Below are positions 40,351 to 48,119 of a stretch of DNA of 64,000 bases, in pieces. Source of the stretch: Streptomyces omiyaensis. GTDB taxonomy: Bacteria; Actinomycetota; Actinomycetes; Streptomycetales; Streptomycetaceae. How positions within the stretch are numbered: the first letter of the stretch is position 1; each line of letters begins with the position of its first letter. The stretch spans positions 154,605-218,604 of the forward strand of contig NZ_BMVV01000013.1 in NCBI RefSeq assembly GCF_014650895.1. The letters run 5' to 3'. Made by a program: the position numbers and the translations under genes. A model generated the notes under the pieces. The model did no database searches, was not told the DNA's origin, and saw only the letters and a program-made list of their open reading frames with translations.

Positions 40351-40570
40351 CCGCCCGCCCCGCTGCTCCCCTGCTCCGACGGCCGCCCCGATGGCCGACC
40401 CGATCAACGCTCCGATCCGGGCGCCGACCGCGAGTCCGGCGGCCCGGGCGTCACCGGTCTGCCCGCCCGCGAACCCCTTCCGCGCGGCGGTGCGCCGGAC
40501 GCCCCGAACCCGGACGAACTGTGACGATGGGTGGGTTCGTCCCGTTCCCGAGCGCAGGAGGAGACCCGTC

Positions 40571-41017
40571 ATGTCCGGCCAGTTCGAGGCGACCGTCGAC
40601 GTCGCCCGCCCCGTCGACGAGGTGTTCGCGTACCTCGCCGACGGGCGCAACGACCCCCGGTTCAGCCCCCGCGTGCTCGGGATCGAGCGCATCCCCGAGG
40701 GCCCGACCGCCGTCGGCACCGTCTTCCGCAGCACCGTCAAGGACGCCGGGATGAAGACCGCGCGCACCTTCCGCATCACCGCGTTCGAGCCGCCCCGGAG
40801 CCTGCGCTGGGCCGAGGAGTCGAAGAACCTCGTGACGGCGAGCCGGGGCGGCTACGACCTGGAGCCGCTCCCGGACGGCGGCACCCGCGTCCGGATCCAC
40901 AACGTCCTGGAGGGGCACGGCATCGGCAAGCTCCTCGTCGGCCTCGCCCTCGCCGCGGCCCGCAAGGACGCCCCCGCCTTCGGGCGGCGCATCAAGGCCG
41001 CGATCGAAGCCTCCTGA
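40571..41017 (+). CDS. SRPBCC (START/Bet v1-like) family protein
   Basis: 148 residues with the polyketide-cyclase/dehydrase-like SRPBCC pattern: FEATVDVARPVDEVFAYLADGRNDPRFSPRVLGIERI, a central ITAFEPPRSLRWAEE strand and the long C-terminal helix ending RRIKAAIEAS. AGGAGGAG precedes the ATG by eight bases. Probably a small-molecule or lipid-binding protein; no enzyme partner is adjacent. The 220-bp gap upstream holds no supported gene. Confidence 0.85.
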   Translation: MSGQFEATVDVARPVDEVFAYLADGRNDPRFSPRVLGIERIPEGPTAVGTVFRSTVKDAGMKTARTFRITAFEPPRSLRWAEESKNLVTASRGGYDLEPLPDGGTRVRIHNVLEGHGIGKLLVGLALAAARKDAPAFGRRIKAAIEAS

Positions 41018-41060
41018 GACGGGCGGACGCCGGGCCGTCACCCGGACGGCCCCGCGCGGC

Positions 41061-42230
41061 TCACCCCGCGCCGGCCTCCCCCGTACGGCCCCGCGCGTCC
41101 CCCGCACGGCCCTCGCCCCGCCCCGTACCGCCCTGCTCCGTACCGCCCCGGTCCTCCTCCGTCTCCGTGCGGGAGCGCCTCTCCTCCCGCAGCGCCGAGT
41201 GCACCGACCACACCACCGACACCAGGGGGACCGCCACCACCGCCCCGACGATGCCGGCCGCGATCGATCCCGCGACCACCGAGATCGCCACGACCAGCGG
41301 ATGGAGCCGCACCGCCCAGCTCATCACCAGGGGGTGCAGGAGGTGCCCCTCGATCTGGCCGATGACGACGATCAGCGCCACCACCAGCCCCGCCACCAGC
41401 GGTCCCTTCGCCGCCAGGGCCACCACGGCCGCCACCGCCAGGGCGATCGGCGAACCGATCAGCGGGACGAACGCGGCGGCGAACTCCAGCAGCGCCAGCG
41501 GGACCGCGAGCGGTACGCCCAGCAGCCACAGGGCGACTCCCACGAGGAGCGCGTTCACGGCGGCGACGAGCACGATCCCGTGCGTGTACCCCGTGAACGT
41601 GCGCCACGCCGCCCGTCCGCCGGCCGAGACCCGGCCGCGCGCCGACGGCGGCAGCTGCTCCCGGAACCACGCCCATTGGCGGTCCCCCGAGTGGATGAAG
41701 AACACCGACGCGAAGAGCGCCAGGGCGAGGGTGGTCAGCACGGCCACCACGTGATGGGCGCCGCTCACGGCCTCACCGACCAGCGCGCTGCGGTGGCTCG
41801 ACAGGAACTGGCCGATCCTGGCCTCCAGATCCGTCAGGGCCTCGGGGCGCAGGTGGAACGGCGGGGCCTCCAGCCACCGCTGGATGCGGCCGAGGCCGTC
41901 GCGGAACTCCCGCACCAGTGTGGTCCGTTCGCCGGCGACGGCTTCTCCGACCAGTGCGAGCACGCCCAGGACCAGCGCGATCCCGCCGAGCAGGGTGAGG
42001 GTCACCGCGACCCCGCGGGGCAGCCCGCGGGCCGCGATGTCCGCGACCGGCCGCAGCAGCGCGGTGACGACGAGACCGAGGAAGAGGGCCACCCCGATCT
42101 CGTGGAACCGGCCGAGCAGGGCGAACAGGGCGTACACGAGGAGGCCGACGACGAGGAGCCGCCACGCGTACGCGGCGACCGTGCGGAGGAAGGGGGCCAC
42201 CGGAGGCGGCCCTGCTGACTGCGGCTGCAT
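41061..42230 (-). CDS. AI-2E family transporter-like membrane protein
   Basis: 389 residues, about eight hydrophobic segments with the AI-2E/PerM pattern: paired N-terminal helices (LLVVGLLVYALFALLGRFHEIGVALFLGLVVTALLRPV), a central amphipathic region (REFRDGLGRIQRWLEAPP) and C-terminal GQIEGHLLHPLVMSWAVRLHPLVV, the most conserved family block. The last 50 residues are a charged Gly/Arg/Glu tail, likely disordered and cytoplasmic. Despite the family name, most members have no demonstrated autoinducer transport. Divergent from the amphi-Trp gene. Confidence 0.88.
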   Translation of the reverse strand: MQPQSAGPPPVAPFLRTVAAYAWRLLVVGLLVYALFALLGRFHEIGVALFLGLVVTALLRPVADIAARGLPRGVAVTLTLLGGIALVLGVLALVGEAVAGERTTLVREFRDGLGRIQRWLEAPPFHLRPEALTDLEARIGQFLSSHRSALVGEAVSGAHHVVAVLTTLALALFASVFFIHSGDRQWAWFREQLPPSARGRVSAGGRAAWRTFTGYTHGIVLVAAVNALLVGVALWLLGVPLAVPLALLEFAAAFVPLIGSPIALAVAAVVALAAKGPLVAGLVVALIVVIGQIEGHLLHPLVMSWAVRLHPLVVAISVVAGSIAAGIVGAVVAVPLVSVVWSVHSALREERRSRTETEEDRGGTEQGGTGRGEGRAGDARGRTGEAGAG

Positions 42231-42325
42231 GGCCGACGGCTACCACCACGGCGGGCCCCCGTCCGGCCCGCCGCACCGCGTCCGGCCGGTCTTCACCCGG
42301 CCAGCGGTCGACCAAGATCGATAGT

Positions 42326-42337
42326 ATTGTCCGCAAT
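42326..42337. promoter_or_regulatory. Palindrome upstream of the amphi-Trp gene
   Basis: ATTG-TCCG-CAAT, perfect 12-bp inverted repeat flanked by TA on both sides, in the AT-rich patch 42320-42350 that probably holds the promoter (TAGTAT at 42322-42327). It resembles TetR-type operators; the regulator is unknown. Confidence 0.4.
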
Positions 42338-42368
42338 GTACGACATCGTGTGATGACCGGAGGCCGTC

Positions 42369-43016
42369 ATGAAGGACTTCAAGTACGAGCGGAAGAGGTC
42401 GCTCTCGCGGGCGGAGGCCGCCGACCAGTTGTCCGCCATCGCCACCGCGCTCCGCGCCGGCGGCGAGGCCGAACTCGGCTGGGGCGGGGGAGTGCTGAAC
42501 CTCCGGATCCCCGAGGAGCTCCGCGGTGAGGTCGAGCTCTCCGTCGAGGACGGCGAGGTCGAGCTGGAGATCGAGCTCAAGTGGCCCGTCGCGGGTGCGC
42601 CGAAGAAGGCGGAGGCCAAGAAGGCGGAGGCCAAGAAGGCGGCCGCCAAGAAGTCGGCCGCCAAGAAGGCCCCTGCGAAGAAGGCCCCTGCGAAGAAGGC
42701 CGCCGCCAAGAAGGCCACTGCCAAGAAGGCCACTGCCAAGAAGGCCACTGCCAAGAAGGCGGCGGCCGAGAAGGCGGCGGTCAAGAAGCCCGACGTGACG
42801 AAGGCTTCGGCCAAGAAGGCGGTCGCGAAGAAGGCCGGAGCCAAGAAGGCGGTCGTGACGAAACCGGTCGTGGAGAAGGCCCTCGCCAAGGCCACCAAGG
42901 CGGTGAAGGGCACCAAGTCCGGCAATGGGGCCAAGCCCGCCAATGGGGCCAAGCCCGCCAACGGGGGCAAGCCCGCCAGCGGGGCCAAGGCGGTGAAGGC
43001 CCGCAAGACCGCGTAG
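42369..43016 (+). CDS. Amphi-Trp domain protein with a histone-H1-like Lys/Ala tail
   Basis: 215 residues. Residues 1-74 are an amphi-Trp domain (MKDFKYERKRSLSRAEAADQL...RIPEELRGEVELSVEDGEVELEIELKW, with the defining ELKWP ending). From residue 77 on, the protein is almost only Lys, Ala, Pro, Thr and Val in AKKA repeats (AKKAAAKKSAAKKAPAKKA), like bacterial H1/HU-type nucleoid tails, ending with NGAKPANGAKPANGG. Net charge of the tail is strongly positive. GGAGG lies five bases before the ATG. The tail should bind DNA or RNA; the amphi-Trp domain has no established function. The gene contains 15-bp direct repeats (AAGAAGGCCACTGCC, three in a row at about 42708-42755). A strong hairpin follows the stop. 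Confidence 0.87.
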   Translation: MKDFKYERKRSLSRAEAADQLSAIATALRAGGEAELGWGGGVLNLRIPEELRGEVELSVEDGEVELEIELKWPVAGAPKKAEAKKAEAKKAAAKKSAAKKAPAKKAPAKKAAAKKATAKKATAKKATAKKAAAEKAAVKKPDVTKASAKKAVAKKAGAKKAVVTKPVVEKALAKATKAVKGTKSGNGAKPANGAKPANGGKPASGAKAVKARKTA

Positions 43017-43055
43017 GCCCCCGTCGAGCGGTCCTGGCCGCGTGCGACGGGGGCC
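43016..43055. terminator. Terminator hairpin between convergent genes
   Basis: Perfect 11-bp stem GGCCCCCGTCG / CGACGGGGGCC (43016-43026, 43045-43055) starting at the last base of the amphi-Trp stop codon. Confidence 0.75.
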
Positions 43056-43090
43056 TCGGGGGTCTTCGGAGGCCGGGACGCCGTGGTCCG

Positions 43091-44506
43091 CTAGCAGGTG
43101 ACGGTGCCCCTGCGGAGGGCGTGGCCGCCGGTGGCGGAGTCGTCCGACCAGTAGGCGGGCCTGGTGCCCGCCACGCACTCGTCGGCCCCGGCGAGGGCGA
43201 AGCCCTCGTTGTTGAGGTCGGGCATGCCGGTGGGGCGGGAGTAGGCGGCGACGACGGCGAAGGCGCCGGTGGCGTCGACCTTCAGCGTCCGGTGCTGCCC
43301 GCCGCAGGTGTTGTCGCAGACGGCCCACAGGCGGGACGCCTGCGGCTCCCACTGGACCTCCATGACGCCCGCCATGCCGGTGGAGACGGTGGCGACGCGG
43401 GTGAAGGACCCGGAGTCCTGGAGGACGTACCCGTGGACCGCCCCGGTGCCCTCCACGCCGACGAAGAAGACGCCGCCGCCGTGGGGGCCGTACCCGGCGG
43501 GGTCGTAGGGGGCGCCCGTCGAGGCGTCCTTGAAGCCGGCGCCGGTGAACGCGGTGTCGGGGACCCAGGTGATGCCCTCGAAGCCGAGGTTGGAGCCGGT
43601 CGCGGGCAGGCTCGCGGTGAGGTTCCACTCGCGGACGGCGGTCAGGGCGGAGCCCGTACCGGCGACGTCGTACCGGAGCACGGAGAGGCGGCTGGTGCCG
43701 GAGGCGTCGCCGTTCCGCTCGCTCGCGACGAAGACGCCGCCGGCGGCACCCGCTCCGGTGACCGTCACTCCCTCGCCGTCGGGGGCGCCGGAACCACCGG
43801 GGAAGCGCAGGGTCTTGCCCGAGGTCCAGCCGTTCGCCGTGTCGGGCTTCCAGCCGCCGGAGCCGTCCCGGACGAGGCGCCACAGCTTTCCGCTGTTCTG
43901 CGCGGCCCACAGCACGTTCCCCTCCTGGTGGAGGCCGCTCAGGTCGCCGCCGAAGACGTTCGCCGCGTCCGCCGTCGCCACCGAGGAGCCGCCGGGCCAG
44001 GCCGCCGGGGAGGTGCCGTCGGTGCCGCCGCAGGAGTTGGCCGCGCCGAGGGTGACGGCGGCCGCCTTGAACGCGCCGGTGCCGTCGGGGCAGCGGGACC
44101 AGGACGGTGCGGAGTGGCTGCTCCAGGAGTGGCCGTCCACGAGCGTGGTGCCGCCGGGGAGGTACAGCCGCGCCTTGTCGCTGGAGCCGAGGCCGAACGC
44201 GGCGTGCACGTCGAAGGCGCGGAAGGCGCCCGGTGCCAGCGTCGTGCCGGCGGCGATCGTGTACGCCGAGCCGTTGTCGTCGTCCTTGAGGACCCAGCCG
44301 GAGAGGTCGACCGTCGACGCGCCCTTGTTGTACAGCTCGACCGAGTCCTCGACGGAACCGGTGGTGACGACCTCGTTCACCCGGATGTCGTCGGCGGGCG
44401 CGGCCTGCGCCGGAGCGGCGGCCAGCGCGCCGAGGAGGAGCGCCGGTACGGCGGTGAGGGCGAGGGTCACATCACGGCGCCGGCGGCGTGCACGCGAAAG
44501 GGTCAC
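43091..44506 (-). CDS. Secreted lamin-tail-domain / esterase-like propeller protein
   Basis: 471 residues. Arg-rich signal peptide (MTLSRARRRRRDVTLALTAVPALLLGALAAAPAQA). Residues about 40-150 form a lamin-tail domain (IRVNEVVTTGSVEDSVELYNKGASTVDLSGWVLKDDD). The remainder is a beta-propeller-like domain (EGNVLWAAQNSGKLWRLVRD, GEGVTVTG, VFVASERNGDASGTSRLSVLRYDV, LGFEGITWVPD) resembling SdiA-regulated/phytase-like esterase propellers. Cysteines near the C-terminus suggest disulfides. The GTG start at 44506 follows an A/G-rich stretch. Predicted extracellular, role unknown, possibly surface or polysaccharide binding. Confidence 0.8.
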   Translation of the reverse strand: MTLSRARRRRRDVTLALTAVPALLLGALAAAPAQAAPADDIRVNEVVTTGSVEDSVELYNKGASTVDLSGWVLKDDDNGSAYTIAAGTTLAPGAFRAFDVHAAFGLGSSDKARLYLPGGTTLVDGHSWSSHSAPSWSRCPDGTGAFKAAAVTLGAANSCGGTDGTSPAAWPGGSSVATADAANVFGGDLSGLHQEGNVLWAAQNSGKLWRLVRDGSGGWKPDTANGWTSGKTLRFPGGSGAPDGEGVTVTGAGAAGGVFVASERNGDASGTSRLSVLRYDVAGTGSALTAVREWNLTASLPATGSNLGFEGITWVPDTAFTGAGFKDASTGAPYDPAGYGPHGGGVFFVGVEGTGAVHGYVLQDSGSFTRVATVSTGMAGVMEVQWEPQASRLWAVCDNTCGGQHRTLKVDATGAFAVVAAYSRPTGMPDLNNEGFALAGADECVAGTRPAYWSDDSATGGHALRRGTVTC

Positions 44507-44757
44507 GGAGGTCCGTCCTGGAGTTCGAGGGGGCAGAGCGGCACGACGGTCCCGGCCCCACCCGAACGCCGCCCCTCGCTCCAGGACTCGCCGTGTGAAC
44601 AGCAGCGGAAGCCTTCCCTCCCCCGCCCGGGCCGGGGCGCACCCGAACGGCCCCCTGCCGTCCGGTGGACGCGCACCTGCGCCGACGGCTGCGTGCGCGC
44701 CCTCGCGGCCGCGGAGGTCTTCGGCTTCCGGCGGGAGACCTTCCCGGGCGGCGTCAC
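44507..44757. other. Gene-poor stretch with coding-like composition
   Basis: 251 bp between the lamin-tail gene start and a strong hairpin. Bases about 44665-44790 show nearly pure G/C third positions in one plus frame, reading TCADGCVRALAAAEVFGFRR and on into the hairpin, but there is no start codon with RBS and no recognised family. It may be a gene remnant or the leader of a short transcript. The minus-strand promoter for 43091-44506 must also lie here. Confidence 0.35.
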
Positions 44758-44809
44758 CCCGTCGTGCGGGACCGCGCGGTCCCGCACGACGGGCGAGATC
44801 GTTTTATTT
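44758..44809 (+). terminator. Very strong rho-independent terminator on the plus strand
   Basis: Perfect 36-bp palindrome, arms 44758-44775 and 44776-44793, followed by CGAGATCGTTTTATTT. No complete plus-strand gene lies upstream within 1.7 kb, so what it terminates is unclear; it also insulates the amidohydrolase promoter. Confidence 0.8.
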
Positions 44810-44818
44810 GTATACCAA
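44808..44818. promoter_or_regulatory. Operator half of a GTATAC-type pair (distal site)
   Basis: TTGTATACCAA, exact reverse complement of the site at 44925-44935, 117 bp away. Core GTATAC is self-complementary; the sequence style fits GntR-family operators. No GntR gene is in the window. Confidence 0.6.
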
Positions 44819-44906
44819 AAGAGATCGCCACGGGAAGGGGAGGGTCCGGCCTTTCTCGTGATGTGGTCATGTACCTCCTCTGCGTGGGCGAATGACCCGG
44901 TACCCC

Positions 44907-44934
44907 TTGTTCCGCATCGCAGAATTGGTATACA
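44907..44934 (+). promoter_or_regulatory. Promoter of the amidohydrolase operon
   Basis: TTGTTC (44907-44912) and TATACA (44929-44934) with a 16-bp spacer, 40 bp before the ATG. The -10 lies inside the proximal TTGGTATACAA operator, so binding there would block RNA polymerase. Confidence 0.6.
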
Positions 44935-44935
44935 A
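44925..44935. promoter_or_regulatory. Operator half of a GTATAC-type pair (proximal site, over the -10)
   Basis: TTGGTATACAA, inverted copy of 44808-44818. Two inverted copies 117 bp apart could support looping by one repressor. Confidence 0.65.
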
Positions 44936-44973
44936 AACGTGGACCCGTGGTCGCCCTGCCCCAAGGAGTCCCC

Positions 44974-46251
44974 ATGTGCGTCGACGTCCATCAGTCGCTT
45001 CCCGCCGGCCTGACCCGGCGTGGCGTCCTCGCCGGTGCCGCCGTGCTCGCCGGGACCCTGGCCGCCCCCGGTGCGGCCGCGGCCGCCGCGCCCCCGCCGT
45101 CCGGGGCCGCCGCCGGGGTGCGGGGCGGGGACCTCGTCATCGAGGGCGGCACGCTGCTCGATCCCGCCACCGGCCGGGTCGTCGAGGACGCGGTCGTCGT
45201 CATCCGGGACGGCGTCGTCACCGCCGCCGGCCGTGCCGGCGCCGTGCGGGTCCCGGACGGGGTGCGGGTGCTCCCGGCGCACGGGCGGTGGGTGCTGCCG
45301 GGACTCACGGACGCGCACGTCCACCTCGCCACCGCCGCCGAGGCCCGGGCCGCGCTCCGCTGCGGAGTGACGAGCGCGCGCAGCGGCTCGACCTCCTTCT
45401 ACCAGGACGTCGCCCTCCGCGAACTCGCCCGGCACAGTCCCGCGCTCGCGCCCCGTCTGCGGGCCGCCGGCGTCTTCGTCACCCCGGTCCTCGGCGACAC
45501 CGTCCTGGCCGACCCCGACCTCACCCCGCTCGCGCGGGAGAGGGACGGCGTGCGCTCCGCCGAGGCGCTGCGGCGCGTGGTCGACGTCAACGCCGCCCGC
45601 GGCGCCGACGTCATCAAGACCAGGGTCAACGAGCGCGCCGGCCTGCCCGACCAGGACCCGCTCGTCCAGGTCTACTCGCACGAGCAGCTGTCCGCGATCG
45701 TGGCGGCGGCCCGCCGCCACGGCAAGGGCGTCCTCTGCCACAGCTACAGCGAGAAGGGCTGCCACGACGCCGTCACGGCGGGCGTCCGCTCCCTGGAGCA
45801 CGGCGTGTTCGTCGGTGAGCGGACCCTGCGCGAGATGCGGCGCCGCGACACGTACTTCACCCCCACGCTCACCGCGATCGCCGGGCTCGCGGAGGACCCC
45901 GACCCCGTCCTCGCCGAACGCGGCCGCACCTTCCTGCCCGTCCTGAAGCGGGCCGTGCGGGCCGCGTACGAGATGGGCGTCCCGCTCGCCGCCGGCACCG
46001 ACTCCTCCGGCGGCACGGTCGACCCCGTCGGCCGCGAGGTGGAGCTCATGCACGCGGCCGGCCTCCCGGCCCTGGACGCGCTCCGCACCGCCACCACCGG
46101 CGCCGCCCGCCTCCTCGGCCTCGACCGGACGGTGGGCCGGCTCGCCCGGGGCTACGCCGGAGACGCGATCCTCCTCGCCGGCGACCCGCTCGCGGACCTG
46201 GCGCTCCTGAAGGCGCCGGTGGGCGTCGTCCGCGCGGGCATCCCCCTCTGA
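44974..46251 (+). CDS. Tat-exported amidohydrolase, substrate unknown
   Basis: 425 residues. Twin-arginine signal (LTRRGVLAGAAVLAGTLAAPGAAAAAA, about 11-37). Metal-dependent amidohydrolase fold: VLPGLTDAHVHLA (HxH), a Lys in ADVIKTRVNERA (possible carbamylated bridging Lys), His in VLCHSYSEKG and LEHGVFVG, and the metal/catalytic Asp in LAAGTDSSGG. This ligand set fits the prolidase/imidazolonepropionase-like branch. ATG 44974 is preceded by AAGGAG. First gene of an operon with a second exported amidohydrolase, under a repressor-type operator. A peptide-like or cyclic amide substrate scavenged outside the cell is likely (inference). Confidence 0.87.
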   Translation: MCVDVHQSLPAGLTRRGVLAGAAVLAGTLAAPGAAAAAAPPPSGAAAGVRGGDLVIEGGTLLDPATGRVVEDAVVVIRDGVVTAAGRAGAVRVPDGVRVLPAHGRWVLPGLTDAHVHLATAAEARAALRCGVTSARSGSTSFYQDVALRELARHSPALAPRLRAAGVFVTPVLGDTVLADPDLTPLARERDGVRSAEALRRVVDVNAARGADVIKTRVNERAGLPDQDPLVQVYSHEQLSAIVAAARRHGKGVLCHSYSEKGCHDAVTAGVRSLEHGVFVGERTLREMRRRDTYFTPTLTAIAGLAEDPDPVLAERGRTFLPVLKRAVRAAYEMGVPLAAGTDSSGGTVDPVGREVELMHAAGLPALDALRTATTGAARLLGLDRTVGRLARGYAGDAILLAGDPLADLALLKAPVGVVRAGIPL

Positions 46252-46271
46252 CCCCGGCCCCCCCGCCCGGG

Positions 46272-46334
46272 CTCCTCCCCTCGTCTTTCTTTCCTCCCCC
46301 TTTTTCTCTTCCTCCCGGTTTTCCTCTTCCTCCC
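46272..46334 (+). repeat. Polypyrimidine tract in the amidohydrolase operon gap
   Basis: 63 bases almost entirely C and T (a few G), including the direct repeat CTCTTCCTCCC / CTCTTCCTCCC at 46306-46316 and 46324-46334. The minus strand is the matching polypurine. It ends one base before the AGAAGGAG RBS of the next gene. Confidence 0.75.
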
Positions 46335-46348
46335 AGAAGGAGTTCCCG

Positions 46349-47680
46349 ATGCAGCCGTCCCCCGCCCCCGCCGGTGCGGTGTCGCGCCGTTCCATGCTGG
46401 CCGGTGCCGCGGCCGTCGCCGGTGCGACCGCGGTGTCGGCCGTCGCCGCGGCCCCCGCCTCCGCCGCCGCGCCCGTCGCCGCCGGCAAGCCGGACCGAGC
46501 GTCCCGCACCGTGGTCTTCCGCGACGTCCGGCCGTTCGGCGGGGCGGCCACCGACCTGGTGGTCGTGGACGGGAGGATCGCGGACGGCCCGGCGCCGCGA
46601 GGCGCGAAGGCCGTGAACGGCGGCGGCCGGATCGCGCTCCCCTCCCTCGTGGACGCCCACATCCACCCGGACAAGACGACGTGGGGCGGCCCGTGGGTGT
46701 CCCGGCGGCCGGCGGAGACCATCGCCGACTTCGTCGAGCAGGACGTGGAGCTGTTCCGGGCCCAGACCCGGTCGGTGGCGGAGCGCGCGTACGGCCTGAT
46801 GAGCCACGCGGTCGGCCGCGGTACGCGCGGGATGCGCGCCCACGCCGACGTGGCCCCCGCCTACGGCCTGGCCGGGGTCGAGGGTCTGGCCGAGGCGCGG
46901 CGCCGCCTGCGCCACGCGCTGGACGTGCAGATCGTCGCCTTCCCCCAGCACGGCGTGATCCGCACCCCCGGCACCGCCCGGCTCCTGGAGGAGGGCGCCC
47001 GCCGGGGCATCGTGGACATGATCGGCGGCATCGACCCGATCGGCTTCGACCACGCCCTCGACGAGCACCTCGACACCGTCTTCGGCATCGCGGACCGGCA
47101 CGGGGTCGGCGTGGACATCCACCTCCACGACGGGGGAGACGAGGGCGTACGGGCGATCCGCGGGATCATCGACCGCACCCGCGCCCTCTCCCTCGCCGGC
47201 AAGGTGACGATCAGCCACGTCTTCTGCCTGCCGGGCCTGTCCGGCCGCGACCTCGACGCGCTCGCGACGGACCTCGCCGACCAGGACATCGCCCTGACCA
47301 CGGTGGCCCCCTCGCGCGACCTCGTCCTCCCGATCGCCCGCCTGCGCGAGCACGGCGTCCGCGTCGGGCTCGGCTCCGACGGCGTCCGGGACTCGTGGAG
47401 CCCCTTCGGCAACGCCGACATGCTCCACCGCGCCCACATCCTCGGCTGGGTCACCGACGTGCGCCTCGACGAGGAGCTGGCGGACTGCTACCGCGCGGCG
47501 GCCCACGGCGGGGCCGACGTCATGGGCCTCCCGCACGCCGACCTCAGGCCGGGCGCCCCCGCCGACTTCGTCCTCGTGCGGGGCCAGGGGCTGCCGCAGG
47601 TCGTGGTCGACATGCCGCAGCGCGACCTGGTCGTGCACGGCGGGACGGTCGTGGCCCGGGACGGCGAGTTCCTGTCCTGA
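46349..47680 (+). CDS. Tat-exported amidohydrolase of the cytosine-deaminase-like group
   Basis: 443 residues. Tat signal (SRRSMLAGAAAVAGATAVSAVAAAPASAAAP). Deaminase-type amidohydrolase: VDAHIHPDKT (HxH), VDIHLHDGGDEG in the position of the CodA HVDE motif, ISHVFCL (His) and GLGSDGVRDSWSPFGNADML (Asp), like N-isopropylammelide/cytosine deaminases. RBS AGAAGGAG precedes the ATG. Cytosine deaminases are normally cytoplasmic, so export of this branch is notable. Paired with the upstream amidohydrolase, it may complete an extracellular route for a cyclic amide/amidine compound; unproven. Confidence 0.87.
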   Translation: MQPSPAPAGAVSRRSMLAGAAAVAGATAVSAVAAAPASAAAPVAAGKPDRASRTVVFRDVRPFGGAATDLVVVDGRIADGPAPRGAKAVNGGGRIALPSLVDAHIHPDKTTWGGPWVSRRPAETIADFVEQDVELFRAQTRSVAERAYGLMSHAVGRGTRGMRAHADVAPAYGLAGVEGLAEARRRLRHALDVQIVAFPQHGVIRTPGTARLLEEGARRGIVDMIGGIDPIGFDHALDEHLDTVFGIADRHGVGVDIHLHDGGDEGVRAIRGIIDRTRALSLAGKVTISHVFCLPGLSGRDLDALATDLADQDIALTTVAPSRDLVLPIARLREHGVRVGLGSDGVRDSWSPFGNADMLHRAHILGWVTDVRLDEELADCYRAAAHGGADVMGLPHADLRPGAPADFVLVRGQGLPQVVVDMPQRDLVVHGGTVVARDGEFLS

Positions 47681-48119
47681 CCGATGGCGCGCCCATATGG
47701 GGAGGGTGGGATTCCACGCAAGGTCGCGAACCGGCCATGCGGGGGAACGCCGTAAAGGCGGACCAGTGCCCCGTACCCGACGTCGCCGCGGCCGTCGCAC
47801 CGCCCTCGGTCCGGTGACGGCGGCGGCGCCGGAGGGGCGGGGGCGGTGAGGGCGGGCCTCCCCGCCTGAACTGCAAGGGGTGTCAGCAACTTTCCGATCG
47901 GTTTTCGGTGCGGGACGGGGTGGCGGGTCCGTGCGGAGCCACCCGTCGGCAAGCGGGGAGTGGACGCGCGTAGAGCGGCCGAAAGGCCACCTTGCCGCAC
48001 CCCTCCGCGGAGTCGAGGATTCCCCCCAAGCGCTTGTCAGGTTCATGTCGTTACCGCGATCGATCCGCACCCCGCCAAGGCCGCCCACCCAGCGGCCCAC
48101 CCCCCATACGGAGGATCCA
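47681..48119. other. 439-bp intergenic region before the protease gene
   Basis: Contains a weak hairpin GGCGGG / CCCGCC (47851-47856, 47861-47866) that may end the amidohydrolase operon, and TTGTCA at 48034-48039 as a possible -35 for the protease gene. I see no supported gene here. Confidence 0.5.

Noticed and set aside
40351..40490. Minus-strand glycine-zipper-like peptide (AVGARIGALIGSAIGAAVGAG) between TetR and SRPBCC genes
   Set aside because: No start codon with RBS, and the frame continues into antisense of the TetR gene; probably chance, though it is the only gap here with such a pattern.
41061..42230. Quorum-sensing autoinducer-2 exporter
   Set aside because: Family name only; no AI-2 pathway gene is nearby and family members have varied roles.
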